Below, in pieces: positions 42,401 to 49,758 of a DNA stretch of 64,000 nucleotides; position 1 is the first letter of the stretch, and every line of letters starts with the position of its first letter. Under the pieces are notes generated by a model, which saw only the letters and a list, made by a program, of their open reading frames with translations, was not told where the DNA came from and ran no database searches. A program made the translations under genes and the position numbers. The stretch lies in the NCBI GenBank assembly GCA_016719295.1, contig JADKAF010000001.1, positions 6,820,001 to 6,884,000 on the forward strand, written 5' to 3'. The stretch comes from Planctomycetota bacterium. GTDB lineage: Bacteria; Planctomycetota; UBA1135; JADKAF01.

Positions 42401-42919
42401 TCGAGCACGAGCCCGACGGTGGGCACGAACCCGGTCGCCGTCGCGATCGGGGATCTCAACGGCGATGGCTGCGACGACCTCGTCGTCGCGAACCAGGGCA
42501 GCAGCGATCTCAGCGTCGTGCTCACGACGGCGCCGGCGCTCGCGCAGAGCTACGGCGCGGGCTGCGGTGGCCCGGTGCTCTCCGCGGTGGGGACACCGTT
42601 TCTCGGCAACGCGATCTTCGCGGTCGAGCTCTCGAGCGCGCGCGTGCTGGCGCCTGCGCTCTTCTTCTACGGCCTCTCGGCGGCGAGCACGCCGCTGCCG
42701 CCGAGCGCCTGCAGCCTGCTCTTCGGTGATTCGCTGGGAAGCCTCCTTAGCTTCACGGACGGCAGCGGCGAGCGCAGCCTCGGCCTCGCCGTGCCGAACG
42801 ATCCCTTCCTCCGCGGCGCGGACCTCTTCTTCCAGTGCGCGGTCTTCCGCAGCCCGGGTGGCGCGTTCAGCGGCACGCTCGATCTCAGCAACGGTCTGCG
42901 CCTGCAGGTCGGTTCGTAG
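39398..42919 (+). CDS. Secreted SBBP/FG-GAP repeat protein, paralogue 3
   Basis: The 1173-residue protein starts at GTG 39398, the position equivalent to the ATG of the other two copies. It is a mosaic. Its signal peptide and the next ~20 codons match paralogue 2, its first exported domain resembles paralogue 1 (EAPVFVGRSNGL), its propeller half is its own, its FG-GAP half (about 687-1045) is nearly identical to paralogue 2, and its tail (FAVELSSARVLAPALFFYGL) matches paralogue 1. Calcium-type DLDGDGRLD and GDLNGDGCDDLV motifs are intact. It converges on a methyltransferase gene ending 12 bp away. Confidence 0.88.
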   Translation: MPSAARPFHLAALLLGVAFALPARAEEPRSQVQAPRLPVLFTACEASAPEAPVFVGRSNGLRAHFHRDRIELHREDERARAKVALRFVGAATTPESAELAPGKANYLLGEPSQWRRNVALHAALRYRSLWPGVDLVVHGRAGELQYDLHFAPGIDLEAVALRVEGASAVRVNEAGALVMSTPLGELVQQAPLTWEVRADGEREVVSSAFTLREDGSYGFRVQRVDASRPLVVDPILVWGTYLGAASGGETASAIHVDDSGAIYIAGTVAGVTGYETSGAYRTTTNAGMSDGFLAKLDPSQTGAAQVVWFTLMGGSHGDSITAMVARPSGTLVASGRTTINEGSSLNGLLTANAYSTTGDCFLIELSADGSSVLYGTRCSFLANDLKLEPSGVLLIGMEVMQFSGLTPPTTPGAFQASNAGPDDLWLGRFDPRSSGSAQLLWGSYFGGSGSESLSHVMPSTTEPGVFTFAGITNDATTFPSTHTSGSRGTSDVFLARLDTNQVGSAQRRFAHVCGVGLCGGFVEEPDGTIWLASNTSWSQLRHFSSDGATILEIWDWTLLGGFGGFYGELFRSDDGILTMVALSDFIPVTPDAVQSTIRGRDLGVVQLDPVAHQVLYGTRLGSVNADGYTTGACHLRGNVLTLALTVYEGAMPILNPLQPAHSGGGCCNHTDLYLARLELPFGQSATPGIGPRDLAVLDLDGDGRLDAATANETSNNLSLRINDSLGAFSAETTLALTASDSAPVALARCDLDDDGERDDLAVACEASSTLVLVTNPGEASPTLVSRAVGGARASCVACGDLDADLRDDVIVGFEGLPLGGGGGLAFSLNGGALVSVSIPAPHPTQVVAVALGDLDGDGDTDLAAVARGASDALLLFAGDGAGALSFAAALPLSTSGSASGLVLADLDRDGRNDLAVAQPVLFPPSQSLRIYRRMSSGALGSGLFAAALDVATSGSFTTDLAVGDLEQDSIAGHFVRLELAQADAGSGTVVLRGGFDGSGFASSTSPTVGTNPVAVAIGDLNGDGCDDLVVANQGSSDLSVVLTTAPALAQSYGAGCGGPVLSAVGTPFLGNAIFAVELSSARVLAPALFFYGLSAASTPLPPSACSLLFGDSLGSLLSFTDGSGERSLGLAVPNDPFLRGADLFFQCAVFRSPGGAFSGTLDLSNGLRLQVGS

Positions 42920-42931
42920 CCGAGCTCTGGC

Positions 42932-43543
42932 TCAGCGGGCCGGAGGGGCGCTGGCGATCAGCGTATCGAAGCGCTTCTCCGCCCCGCCCGGTGCGGCGAA
43001 GACCTCGTCGCGCATCGAGTGCAGCACAAGGAAGCCCGCGGCGCGGCTGCGCTCCGCGAGCTCGCCGGGGGCGAAGAGGTAGAAGTCGCCGGGCTCGAAC
43101 ATGCCGTAGAAGCTCGTGCCCTCGACGAGCGCGTTCAGGAAGAGCGTTCCACCCGGCTCGACGTGCGCGAGCACCTCGTCGAGCAGCGCGAGCGCGCGCT
43201 CGCGTGGGAAGAACATGAGCAGGCCGATCGAGACGATGGTGTCGTAGCACGCGGGTACCTGCCAGCGCGCGAGATCCGCCTGCTCCGCGCGCACTGCCAG
43301 CCCGCCGCGCGCGGCCTCGGCGCCGAGATGCGCGATCGCGATGGAGCTTCCATCGACGGCGTGCACCTGGCAGCCGCGGCGCGCCGCGACGAGCGAGAGG
43401 TTCCCGAGCCCACAGCCGAGATCGAGCACGCGACCGCGGAGATGCGGGAGGGAGCGCTCCTCGAAGAGATTCAGCGCGAGCTCGTGCTCTGCGACCTGGC
43501 GGCGGAATTGCGCCTCGAAGAACTCCAGCGAATGCTGCGACAT
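42932..43543 (-). CDS. Class I SAM-dependent methyltransferase
   Basis: The 203-residue protein carries motif I VLDLGCGLGNLSLVAA, an acidic residue in HAVDGSS after strand 2, and post-motifs VSIGLLMFF and VEPGGTLFLNAL, a layout typical of small SAM methyltransferases of the Methyltransf_11/25 groups. The substrate is not deducible. It starts at ATG 43543 and lies in the same direction as the aspartyl protease gene, whose stop is 52 bp upstream, so both may be read from one transcript. Confidence 0.8.
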   Translation of the reverse strand: MSQHSLEFFEAQFRRQVAEHELALNLFEERSLPHLRGRVLDLGCGLGNLSLVAARRGCQVHAVDGSSIAIAHLGAEAARGGLAVRAEQADLARWQVPACYDTIVSIGLLMFFPRERALALLDEVLAHVEPGGTLFLNALVEGTSFYGMFEPGDFYLFAPGELAERSRAAGFLVLHSMRDEVFAAPGGAEKRFDTLIASAPPAR

Positions 43544-43595
43544 CGCGGCCTCCGACGGGGGATCACGAACGGCCGCACTCTACTCCCGCGCCGCC

Positions 43596-45170
43596 TCAGC
43601 GGCGCGCCACGAACCCCATCCGCTGCGAGCGATAGTCGAAGAAGAGCACGAAGGGCTCGAGCAGCGCGGTGCCGAGGTTTCCGTCGATCTCGGGCGTCGA
43701 GAGCGGGCCGGAGCTCGCTTCTGCGAAGCGCGCGTCGAGGTCTTCGACGCGGCGGCCGCCGACCTCGAACCACGCGAGCTTGCCGCTGCGGCCGCCGGTG
43801 AAGCCGCCGACGCCGCCGAGCGGCGAGCTCTTGGTCTTCCGGCCGTCGAGGAGCTTCAAGCGCTCGACCGTCGGCGTGTGGAAGGTGACGGTGCTGCTGT
43901 CGCCCGTGTCCATGCGGAAGAGGCCGTCGCGATCGCCTTCGTAGCGGCAGCGCAGCGTCGGGATGCGCGCGTCGAGCAGGAGCTCTTCCCAGCGCGTCCC
44001 GCTCGGGGCCCCGAAGCTCTCGGGATCGTGGATCTTCGCGGCGGGCGCCTTCAGATCGACCTCGATCACGGCGCGCGCGAAGACGTCGTAGCCCAGGATG
44101 CCGGCGAGCTCGACGCCGAAGAAGGGGGCGATGGGCGACAAGTCGAGCTCGAGCATCACCGGGTCTTCGATGGTGAGCGGGCCGACCTCGAAGGTCTTCG
44201 CCGGGCGGAAGCGCGCGGGGGCCCGGCCGCCGATGCCGCTCGCCTCGATCGCGCCGAAGGCATCGAGCTCGAGCGCGTCGGCGGTCCGCTTGTCGATCAC
44301 CAGCGCTCCCGCGCCGCTGTCGAGGAGGAACCAGCGCGGCTCGCCGTCGTCGATGCGCGCGCGGGTGAGCAAGTGCTTCGTCGGCGCGCGCTGGATCTCG
44401 ATCTCTGCGGAGAGATCGGGATCGAAGCGCGTGCCGGCGGGGGCGCCGCTCGGCCGCTCGGTCGGATCGACGAGGAACGCCGGCGCGTCGTCGACGCCGC
44501 GGATCGTCCAGCGCGAGCCGCCGCCCGGGAACTCGGTGCGCAGCGCGGTCGGGAAGCGGAAGTCGAGCCGCTCGCTCCACTCCTCGAGATGCGTGATCGT
44601 CGGGCCTTCGATGTCGGAGATCTCGAGGCGCAGCGGCAAGGCGCTCGCACGCGCGACCCAGAGCGCCGCGTGGCGCGGGAGGTCCTCGCGCGTCAGCACG
44701 ATCTCCATCTCCTCCGGCGTGCTGCGCTCCCCGAGCCGGCGCTGCCAAGCACAGCTCGCGGCCCAGAGCTCGCCGCGCAGCAAGGCGTGCTCGAGCTCGA
44801 GAAGCGCGCGCTCGCGGCCGATCGGCTCGCGCACGGCGCGCGCCCAGTCGATCGTCCACCAGCCGCGCGCGTCGCGGCCCTGCGCGCGCGGCAGGCGGCC
44901 TTCGATGCGCTCGACGGCGCGGCCATCGGCGCCGAGATAGAAGCTCCAGCTCGACGCTACGGCCAGGAACTCGCCCTCGCCGTGGAAGAGGAGGCCGCCG
45001 GTGTGCGCGGCGAGTGCCGTGCTCTTCGTCGCCGCGCGCGTGCGCTCGAGGAGCTGCGAGAGCTCGTCGTCGCGGCGGGCAACCGGCGAGGAGGCGAGGA
45101 GGGCGGGAGCGAGGAGTGCCGAGGCGAGGAGCCTCGAGCCGGGGCGGCGTTGGAGCGGGTGCGAGCTCAT
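43596..45170 (-). CDS. Secreted two-lobed aspartyl protease-like protein
   Basis: The 524-residue protein starts at ATG 45170 with a signal peptide (LLASALLAPALLASSP). Its mature N-terminal half (to about 270) is unassigned. The C-terminal half contains two retropepsin-type active-site motifs, FLLDSGAGALVID (D284) and FRMDTGDSSTVTF (D421), each followed by beta-strand and hydrophobic-Gly patterns such as GILGYDVFA and IDGNLGTALL. Thus one chain could form the two lobes of an aspartic protease, as in bacterial aspartyl_protease_2-type proteins. It is probably periplasmic or surface-located. The gene is divergent from the DinB-like gene across 86 bp. Substrate unknown. Confidence 0.82.
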   Translation of the reverse strand: MSSHPLQRRPGSRLLASALLAPALLASSPVARRDDELSQLLERTRAATKSTALAAHTGGLLFHGEGEFLAVASSWSFYLGADGRAVERIEGRLPRAQGRDARGWWTIDWARAVREPIGRERALLELEHALLRGELWAASCAWQRRLGERSTPEEMEIVLTREDLPRHAALWVARASALPLRLEISDIEGPTITHLEEWSERLDFRFPTALRTEFPGGGSRWTIRGVDDAPAFLVDPTERPSGAPAGTRFDPDLSAEIEIQRAPTKHLLTRARIDDGEPRWFLLDSGAGALVIDKRTADALELDAFGAIEASGIGGRAPARFRPAKTFEVGPLTIEDPVMLELDLSPIAPFFGVELAGILGYDVFARAVIEVDLKAPAAKIHDPESFGAPSGTRWEELLLDARIPTLRCRYEGDRDGLFRMDTGDSSTVTFHTPTVERLKLLDGRKTKSSPLGGVGGFTGGRSGKLAWFEVGGRRVEDLDARFAEASSGPLSTPEIDGNLGTALLEPFVLFFDYRSQRMGFVARR

Positions 45171-45256
45171 CGAGGGTGCGAATGGCGTCGGATCGGGGCG
45201 CGCCGGAGCGTACTCGGGCGAGCTATATTCTCGCGACCCCGAGCCGGACCCCGCCG

Positions 45257-45763
45257 ATGAGCGATCCTCTCTGCCGCGCCTTCGCCGCCGAAGTGCGCCG
45301 CCGCCTCCGCGACGACTACCTCTGGAAGATCGACAAGGTGCTCGCGCGTCTCGACGAGGAGGTGCTCTGGTGGCGCCCGCACGAAGGCGCCAACGCGATC
45401 GGGAACCTCCTGCTCCACCTCGCGGGGAATCTCCGCCAATGGGTGATCCACGGAGCCGGAGGAGCACCCGACGTGCGCGTCCGCGACGCCGAGTTCGCCG
45501 CTCGCGGCGGGCGCTCGAAGCCGGAGCTTCGCGCCCTCGTCGCGGAGACGATCGAGGAAGCGATCGCCGTGGTGGAGCGCCTGTCCGACGAGCGCTGGCT
45601 CGAGCCGCGCACGATCCAGGGCTACGCGGAGACGGTCTTCTCGGCGGTGTTCCACGCCGTGGAGCACTTCAGCGGTCACGTGGGGCAGATCCTCTACATC
45701 GCGAAGCTCCGCGATCTGAAGTTCCCACCGGTCTATGCGCCGGATGGGCGAGGAGGACCATGA
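45257..45763 (+). CDS. DinB-like (DUF1572) protein
   Basis: The 168-residue protein has the four-helix DinB/DUF1572 pattern, with metal-ligand candidates in NLLLHLAGNLRQW and FHAVEHFSGHVGQILY. Such proteins bind a divalent metal, and many act as thiol-dependent metalloenzymes, but no substrate is known for this one. The GTG/ATG start at 45257 is ATG. The last bases overlap the start of the next gene by 4 bp, giving translational coupling with the membrane spermidine-synthase-like protein. Confidence 0.85.
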   Translation: MSDPLCRAFAAEVRRRLRDDYLWKIDKVLARLDEEVLWWRPHEGANAIGNLLLHLAGNLRQWVIHGAGGAPDVRVRDAEFAARGGRSKPELRALVAETIEEAIAVVERLSDERWLEPRTIQGYAETVFSAVFHAVEHFSGHVGQILYIAKLRDLKFPPVYAPDGRGGP

Positions 45764-48759
45764 GCGTCTTCAGCAGCGCTGGCGCGGCTCTCCGATGGGC
45801 GCACGCGTGCTACGCGCTCTCGGGCTTCCTCGCGCTGGGCTATCAGGTCGTCTGGTTCCGCGTCTTCGCGGCGAGCTTCGGCTCGAGCTCGCTCTCGTTC
45901 GCCGTGGTGCTGGTGTCCTTTCTCGGCGGGCTCGGCGTGGGCAGCGCCGCGAGCGAGCTCTTCTTGCGGAGGCCGAGCTTCCGGAGCGCGGGGCCGCGCG
46001 TGCTGCGCGCCTACGGTGGACTCGAGCTCTTGGTCGCGCTCACCGCCGCGCTGACCCTGCTCTTGCTGTACGCGCCCTTCGATCTCGGCGCGGCCTTCCC
46101 GTACGTGCAGGACGGCGCGCTGCTGCGCCCGAGCTCGGCGCTCCGTTTCGCGCAGATCGGGGCCGGCGCGCTCTGCGTGTTCGCGCCGTGCTTCGCGATG
46201 GGCGCCACCTTCCCGCTGCTCTGCGCGGGGTGGCGCAGCGCCTCGCGCTGCCCCTCCGCGCTCTACGCGTCGAACACGCTCGGCGCCGCGGGCGGCGTCC
46301 TCGCGTGCGAGCTGCTGCTCCTCCCGGCCCTCGGGCATGAGCAGTTGCTCCTCGGGCTGATCGCGAGCAGCGCGGCGCTGGGCCTCTTCTGCCTCTGGCT
46401 GCCGCTCCCAGGCGCATCGAACGAGGCGGCGATCGTCGTCGGCGAAGCGCGCGCCGTGGACGCGTCCACGTCCTCCCTCGCAACGCGCGAAGCGCTCTCG
46501 CCCGCGATGAGCAGCGCCGCGGTGCTGACCAGCGGCTTCCTCACGGGTGCCTTCGAGGCCGATGTCCTGCAGCGCTTGCAGTTCCTCGATTGCCGCACCG
46601 GAGCGGCGCTCTCCTGCATCTCCTTCTGGGCCATCGTCGCGATCTTCTCCGCGAGCCTCAGCGTGCGCTGGGTGAGCTGGCTGCGCTGGAAGCATCTGCG
46701 TTGGGCCGCGCTGCTCGCCGCACTCCTCTACCTCGCGACCTGGAGCGAAGCCTATCCCTTGCGCGAGTGGGCTAGCCGCGGCGATCAGCGCCGCGTCGCG
46801 GAGGCGCTGCCGCCGCTGCCGCCGGGGCTCTCCGGCAGCTATCAGTTCTTCCACTTCGGCTACGGCTTCGGCGCGCTGCTCTGGTTCACCGGGCTCTTCG
46901 TGCTGCCGTCCTTCTATCTGCTCTCGCTGCTCCTGCCCTACGTCTGCAACGCGGCGCAGGCCGAAGGTCGCACCCTCGGGCGGCTCGTCGCTTGGAACAC
47001 GCTCGCGTTCGGCGCCGGCGCGCTGGCGATCGGCGTCCTTGCCCCGAGAGTGAACCACTTCTATTCGCTGCGGCTCTTCCTGGGCGTGCTCTTCCTCGGC
47101 GCGATCTTCCTGGCTCTGCTGCGCGTCGCGGAGGGCCGCCTCGTGCAGAAGGCGCTGCTCGCCGGCGTGGCGCTCTTGGCGCTCGCCGTCGCGACCCCGC
47201 AGGACTTCGCGCCCGCGTGGTTCCCGCCTTCCAGCCCCGCGGCGCGCCATCCGGTGCGAGCGCTGAAGAGCGACGGCGCGCACACCACCTTCGTCGTCGC
47301 GGAGCCGTCGGGCGACGTCCTCTACTTCGACAGCCACGCCATGTCGGGCTGCAACGCGGCCGCGCAGCAGTACATGCGCCTGATGGCGCACCTACCGCTT
47401 CTCGCGCACCCAGCTCCGCGGCGCGCGCTGCTGATCTGCTTCGGCGTCGGGAACACCGCCTCGGCCATCGCCGCTCACGAGAGCGTCGAGCGGCTGGACA
47501 TCGTCGATCTGAACCACCAGGTCTACGCGACGGCCGGCGAGTTCGCGGCGACGAATCAACGCGTCGATCGAGATCCTCGCGTGCGCCTCTACCACGACGA
47601 TGGACGGCGCTTCCTCGCGCTCGCGGAGCCGGGCTACGACTTCGTCACCAGCGAGCCACCGCCCCCGATGATGCCCGGGGTCTCGCGCCTCTACTCGGTC
47701 GAGTACTACCGGGACGTGCGAGCGGTGCTCGCTCCCGGTGGCCTCGTCTCGCAGTGGCTGCCGATCGATCAGATGCCGCGGTCGGCCATGCGCTCCGCGA
47801 TCGCGAGCTTCCTCGCCGTCTTCCCCGAGGCGTTCCTCTTCGTGGGGGAGCGCACGAACTACATCCTCGTCGGCTGCAAGGGACCGCTCGATCTCTCGCG
47901 CATCGAAGCGCGCTACGCGGCGGCGCCGCGCGTCGCCGCGGATCTCGCGCGCGTCGCCATCCCGCGTCCGCTGCACCTCTTCGCGCGCATCACGCAAGGG
48001 CCTCGAGCGCTCGCCGCCTCCGCCGGCGCTGCCCCGCTGGTCAGCGATCTCAGGAACGACTTCTCGCACCTCTTCCATGAGCCGCGCGAGCCCGCGGTCC
48101 TGGGCTACGATCCGGTCGCGCTGCTCTCCGAGCTCGAAGCTCTGGCCCCGGGGCTGCGCTGCCGCGCCGAGCTCGGACGCTTGGTGTGCTCGCTCGGCCG
48201 CTTGAAGAACGCCGTCCCCGACTTCCCCGAAGCGGCGTTGCGCTCGGTGGCCGCGCGGCCGGAGGTGCCGATTCGCAGCGCAGGCGTCGATTGGCATGTG
48301 GTCGCAGCGCGCGTCGAGGCTTCGCGCGCGGCCTCGGCGCGCGGCGACGCGGCTTCCGCGGTGCGCCAGCTCGAGCTCGCGCTCGCGCTCGCGCCCGATG
48401 CTTCCTACCTCGCAGGCGATCTCGCCTTGATCGCGACGCGCTCGTCGCAGTGGGAGCGCTCGCTCTCCTACTGGCGCCTGGTCGAGTCGCTCGAGCCCGA
48501 CGAGCTGGCCGGACCGTACGGTCGAGCGTTCGCGGAGCTGCAGCTCGGACGCAGCGCGGAGGCGCTGCAGACCCTTGAAGCGCTCTCGTCGCGCTTCCCG
48601 CGCGAGGTCTCGGTGCTCCGCCTGCGCGGCGAAGTGCTCGCGGCCCTCGGCCGGCGCAGCGAGGCGCTCCAAGCGTTCGATCGCGCGCTCGAGCTCGCTC
48701 CCGGCGATGCTCCCACGATGGCGGCGCGCACCCGCGTCGTCGAGGGACGGGCGCGCTGA
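45760..48759 (+). CDS. Membrane-anchored spermidine-synthase-like protein with C-terminal TPR
   Basis: The 999-residue protein starts at ATG 45760, preceded by AGGAGG at 45751-45756. Residues about 1-480 contain many membrane helices (WAHACYALSGFLALGYQVVW and others). A SpeE-like Rossmann domain follows with LLICFGVGNTASAIAAHE near 555-575 and acidic-motif region LDIVDLN. TPR-like repeats occupy about 840-990. Fused membrane/spermidine-synthase-like proteins are common, but the acceptor-site residues of true spermidine synthases are not conserved here (SEPPPPMMPGVSRLYS). Polyamine synthesis is therefore unproven. It is coupled with the DinB-like gene. Confidence 0.8.
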   Translation: MSVFSSAGAALRWAHACYALSGFLALGYQVVWFRVFAASFGSSSLSFAVVLVSFLGGLGVGSAASELFLRRPSFRSAGPRVLRAYGGLELLVALTAALTLLLLYAPFDLGAAFPYVQDGALLRPSSALRFAQIGAGALCVFAPCFAMGATFPLLCAGWRSASRCPSALYASNTLGAAGGVLACELLLLPALGHEQLLLGLIASSAALGLFCLWLPLPGASNEAAIVVGEARAVDASTSSLATREALSPAMSSAAVLTSGFLTGAFEADVLQRLQFLDCRTGAALSCISFWAIVAIFSASLSVRWVSWLRWKHLRWAALLAALLYLATWSEAYPLREWASRGDQRRVAEALPPLPPGLSGSYQFFHFGYGFGALLWFTGLFVLPSFYLLSLLLPYVCNAAQAEGRTLGRLVAWNTLAFGAGALAIGVLAPRVNHFYSLRLFLGVLFLGAIFLALLRVAEGRLVQKALLAGVALLALAVATPQDFAPAWFPPSSPAARHPVRALKSDGAHTTFVVAEPSGDVLYFDSHAMSGCNAAAQQYMRLMAHLPLLAHPAPRRALLICFGVGNTASAIAAHESVERLDIVDLNHQVYATAGEFAATNQRVDRDPRVRLYHDDGRRFLALAEPGYDFVTSEPPPPMMPGVSRLYSVEYYRDVRAVLAPGGLVSQWLPIDQMPRSAMRSAIASFLAVFPEAFLFVGERTNYILVGCKGPLDLSRIEARYAAAPRVAADLARVAIPRPLHLFARITQGPRALAASAGAAPLVSDLRNDFSHLFHEPREPAVLGYDPVALLSELEALAPGLRCRAELGRLVCSLGRLKNAVPDFPEAALRSVAARPEVPIRSAGVDWHVVAARVEASRAASARGDAASAVRQLELALALAPDASYLAGDLALIATRSSQWERSLSYWRLVESLEPDELAGPYGRAFAELQLGRSAEALQTLEALSSRFPREVSVLRLRGEVLAALGRRSEALQAFDRALELAPGDAPTMAARTRVVEGRAR

Positions 48760-48780
48760 GGCGATGCGCGCGGTCGCAGC

Positions 48781-48799
48781 TCTCGGCGCACGGCGCCGA
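48781..48799 (+). terminator. Short hairpin after the TPR/spermidine-synthase-like gene
   Basis: An 8-bp perfect stem (ctcggcgc 48781-48788, gcgccgag 48792-48799) with a 3-base loop lies 21 bp past the stop. No T-run follows, so it is only a weak terminator candidate. Confidence 0.35.
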
Positions 48800-48866
48800 G
48801 TTCTCCGCCACTGCCCCGCTCGCTATCATCCGGCGCGGCCGACCGGGTCAACCCGAGGACTTCGAG

Positions 48867-49733
48867 ATGCAGTGGAAAGGTCGTCGCGAGAGCCAGAACG
48901 TCGAGGATCGCCGCGGGCGCCGCATGCCGCGCGGCGGCTTGGCCATGGGCGGCGGTGTGAGCGGCATCGGCCTGCTCGTGCTGCTCGCTTATGTGCTGCT
49001 CGGCGGGAACCCGGGGGCTCTGCTGCAAGGGACCGGCGGCGGCGGCGGGAGGTTCGTCGGCGGCAAGACGCCGACCGCGCAAGAAGACGAGCTCGCGCGC
49101 TTCGCGAGCGTCGTGCTCGCCGATACCGAGGTGGTCTGGCAGGAGCAGTTCCGCTCTCGCGGGAAGCGCTACCAAGAGCCGACGATGGTCTTCTTCACCG
49201 ACGCGGTGGAGTCGGCGTGCGGCAGCGCGGACGCCGCGGTCGGGCCGTTCTACTGCTCCGGCGACGAGAAGATCTACCTCGATCTCTCCTTCTACGAGGA
49301 CCTGGCGAAGAAGCTCGGCGCCAAGGGGGACTTCGCGCAGGCCTACGTCATCGCGCACGAGGTCGGCCACCACCTCCAGCACTTGCTCGGCACCTCGGGG
49401 AAGGTGCATCGCGAGCAGCAGCGCCTCAGCCAAGCGCAGGCCAACGCGCTCTCGGTGCGCCTCGAGCTCCAAGCCGACTTCTACGCCGGCGTCTTCGCGC
49501 ATCACGCGAGGAAGTTCCTCGACCCCGGCGACATCGAGGAGGCGCTCTCCGCCGCGAACGCGATCGGCGACGACACGCTGCAGCGGCGCGGCCGCGGGCG
49601 CGTCGTGCCGGACTCCTTCACGCACGGCACCTCGGCGCAGCGCATGGCGTGGTTCCGCCGCGGCTTCGAGAGCGGGAAGCTCGAGGACGGCGACACCTTC
49701 GACGATCGGCTCTTCGAGCGCGTCGGTCGCTGA
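48867..49733 (+). CDS. Neutral zinc metallopeptidase (YpfJ/KPN_02809 family)
   Basis: The 288-residue protein has a cytoplasmic N-terminus rich in Arg, one membrane helix (GIGLLVLLAYVLLGGN) and a peptidase domain. The zinc site is HEVGHH (H164, E165, H168), and LELQADFYAG supplies the third metal ligand and completes the family signature. Other family traits are the GPFYCSGDEKIYLDLSFYED segment and a C-terminal SFTHGTSAQRMAWFRRGF. It is anchored in the membrane with the catalytic part probably outside. The gene lies alone between two membrane spermidine-synthase-like genes and converges on the second of them. Confidence 0.93.
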   Translation: MQWKGRRESQNVEDRRGRRMPRGGLAMGGGVSGIGLLVLLAYVLLGGNPGALLQGTGGGGGRFVGGKTPTAQEDELARFASVVLADTEVVWQEQFRSRGKRYQEPTMVFFTDAVESACGSADAAVGPFYCSGDEKIYLDLSFYEDLAKKLGAKGDFAQAYVIAHEVGHHLQHLLGTSGKVHREQQRLSQAQANALSVRLELQADFYAGVFAHHARKFLDPGDIEEALSAANAIGDDTLQRRGRGRVVPDSFTHGTSAQRMAWFRRGFESGKLEDGDTFDDRLFERVGR

Positions 49734-49758
49734 TCGACGCGAGGCAGGCCGCTAGGCC

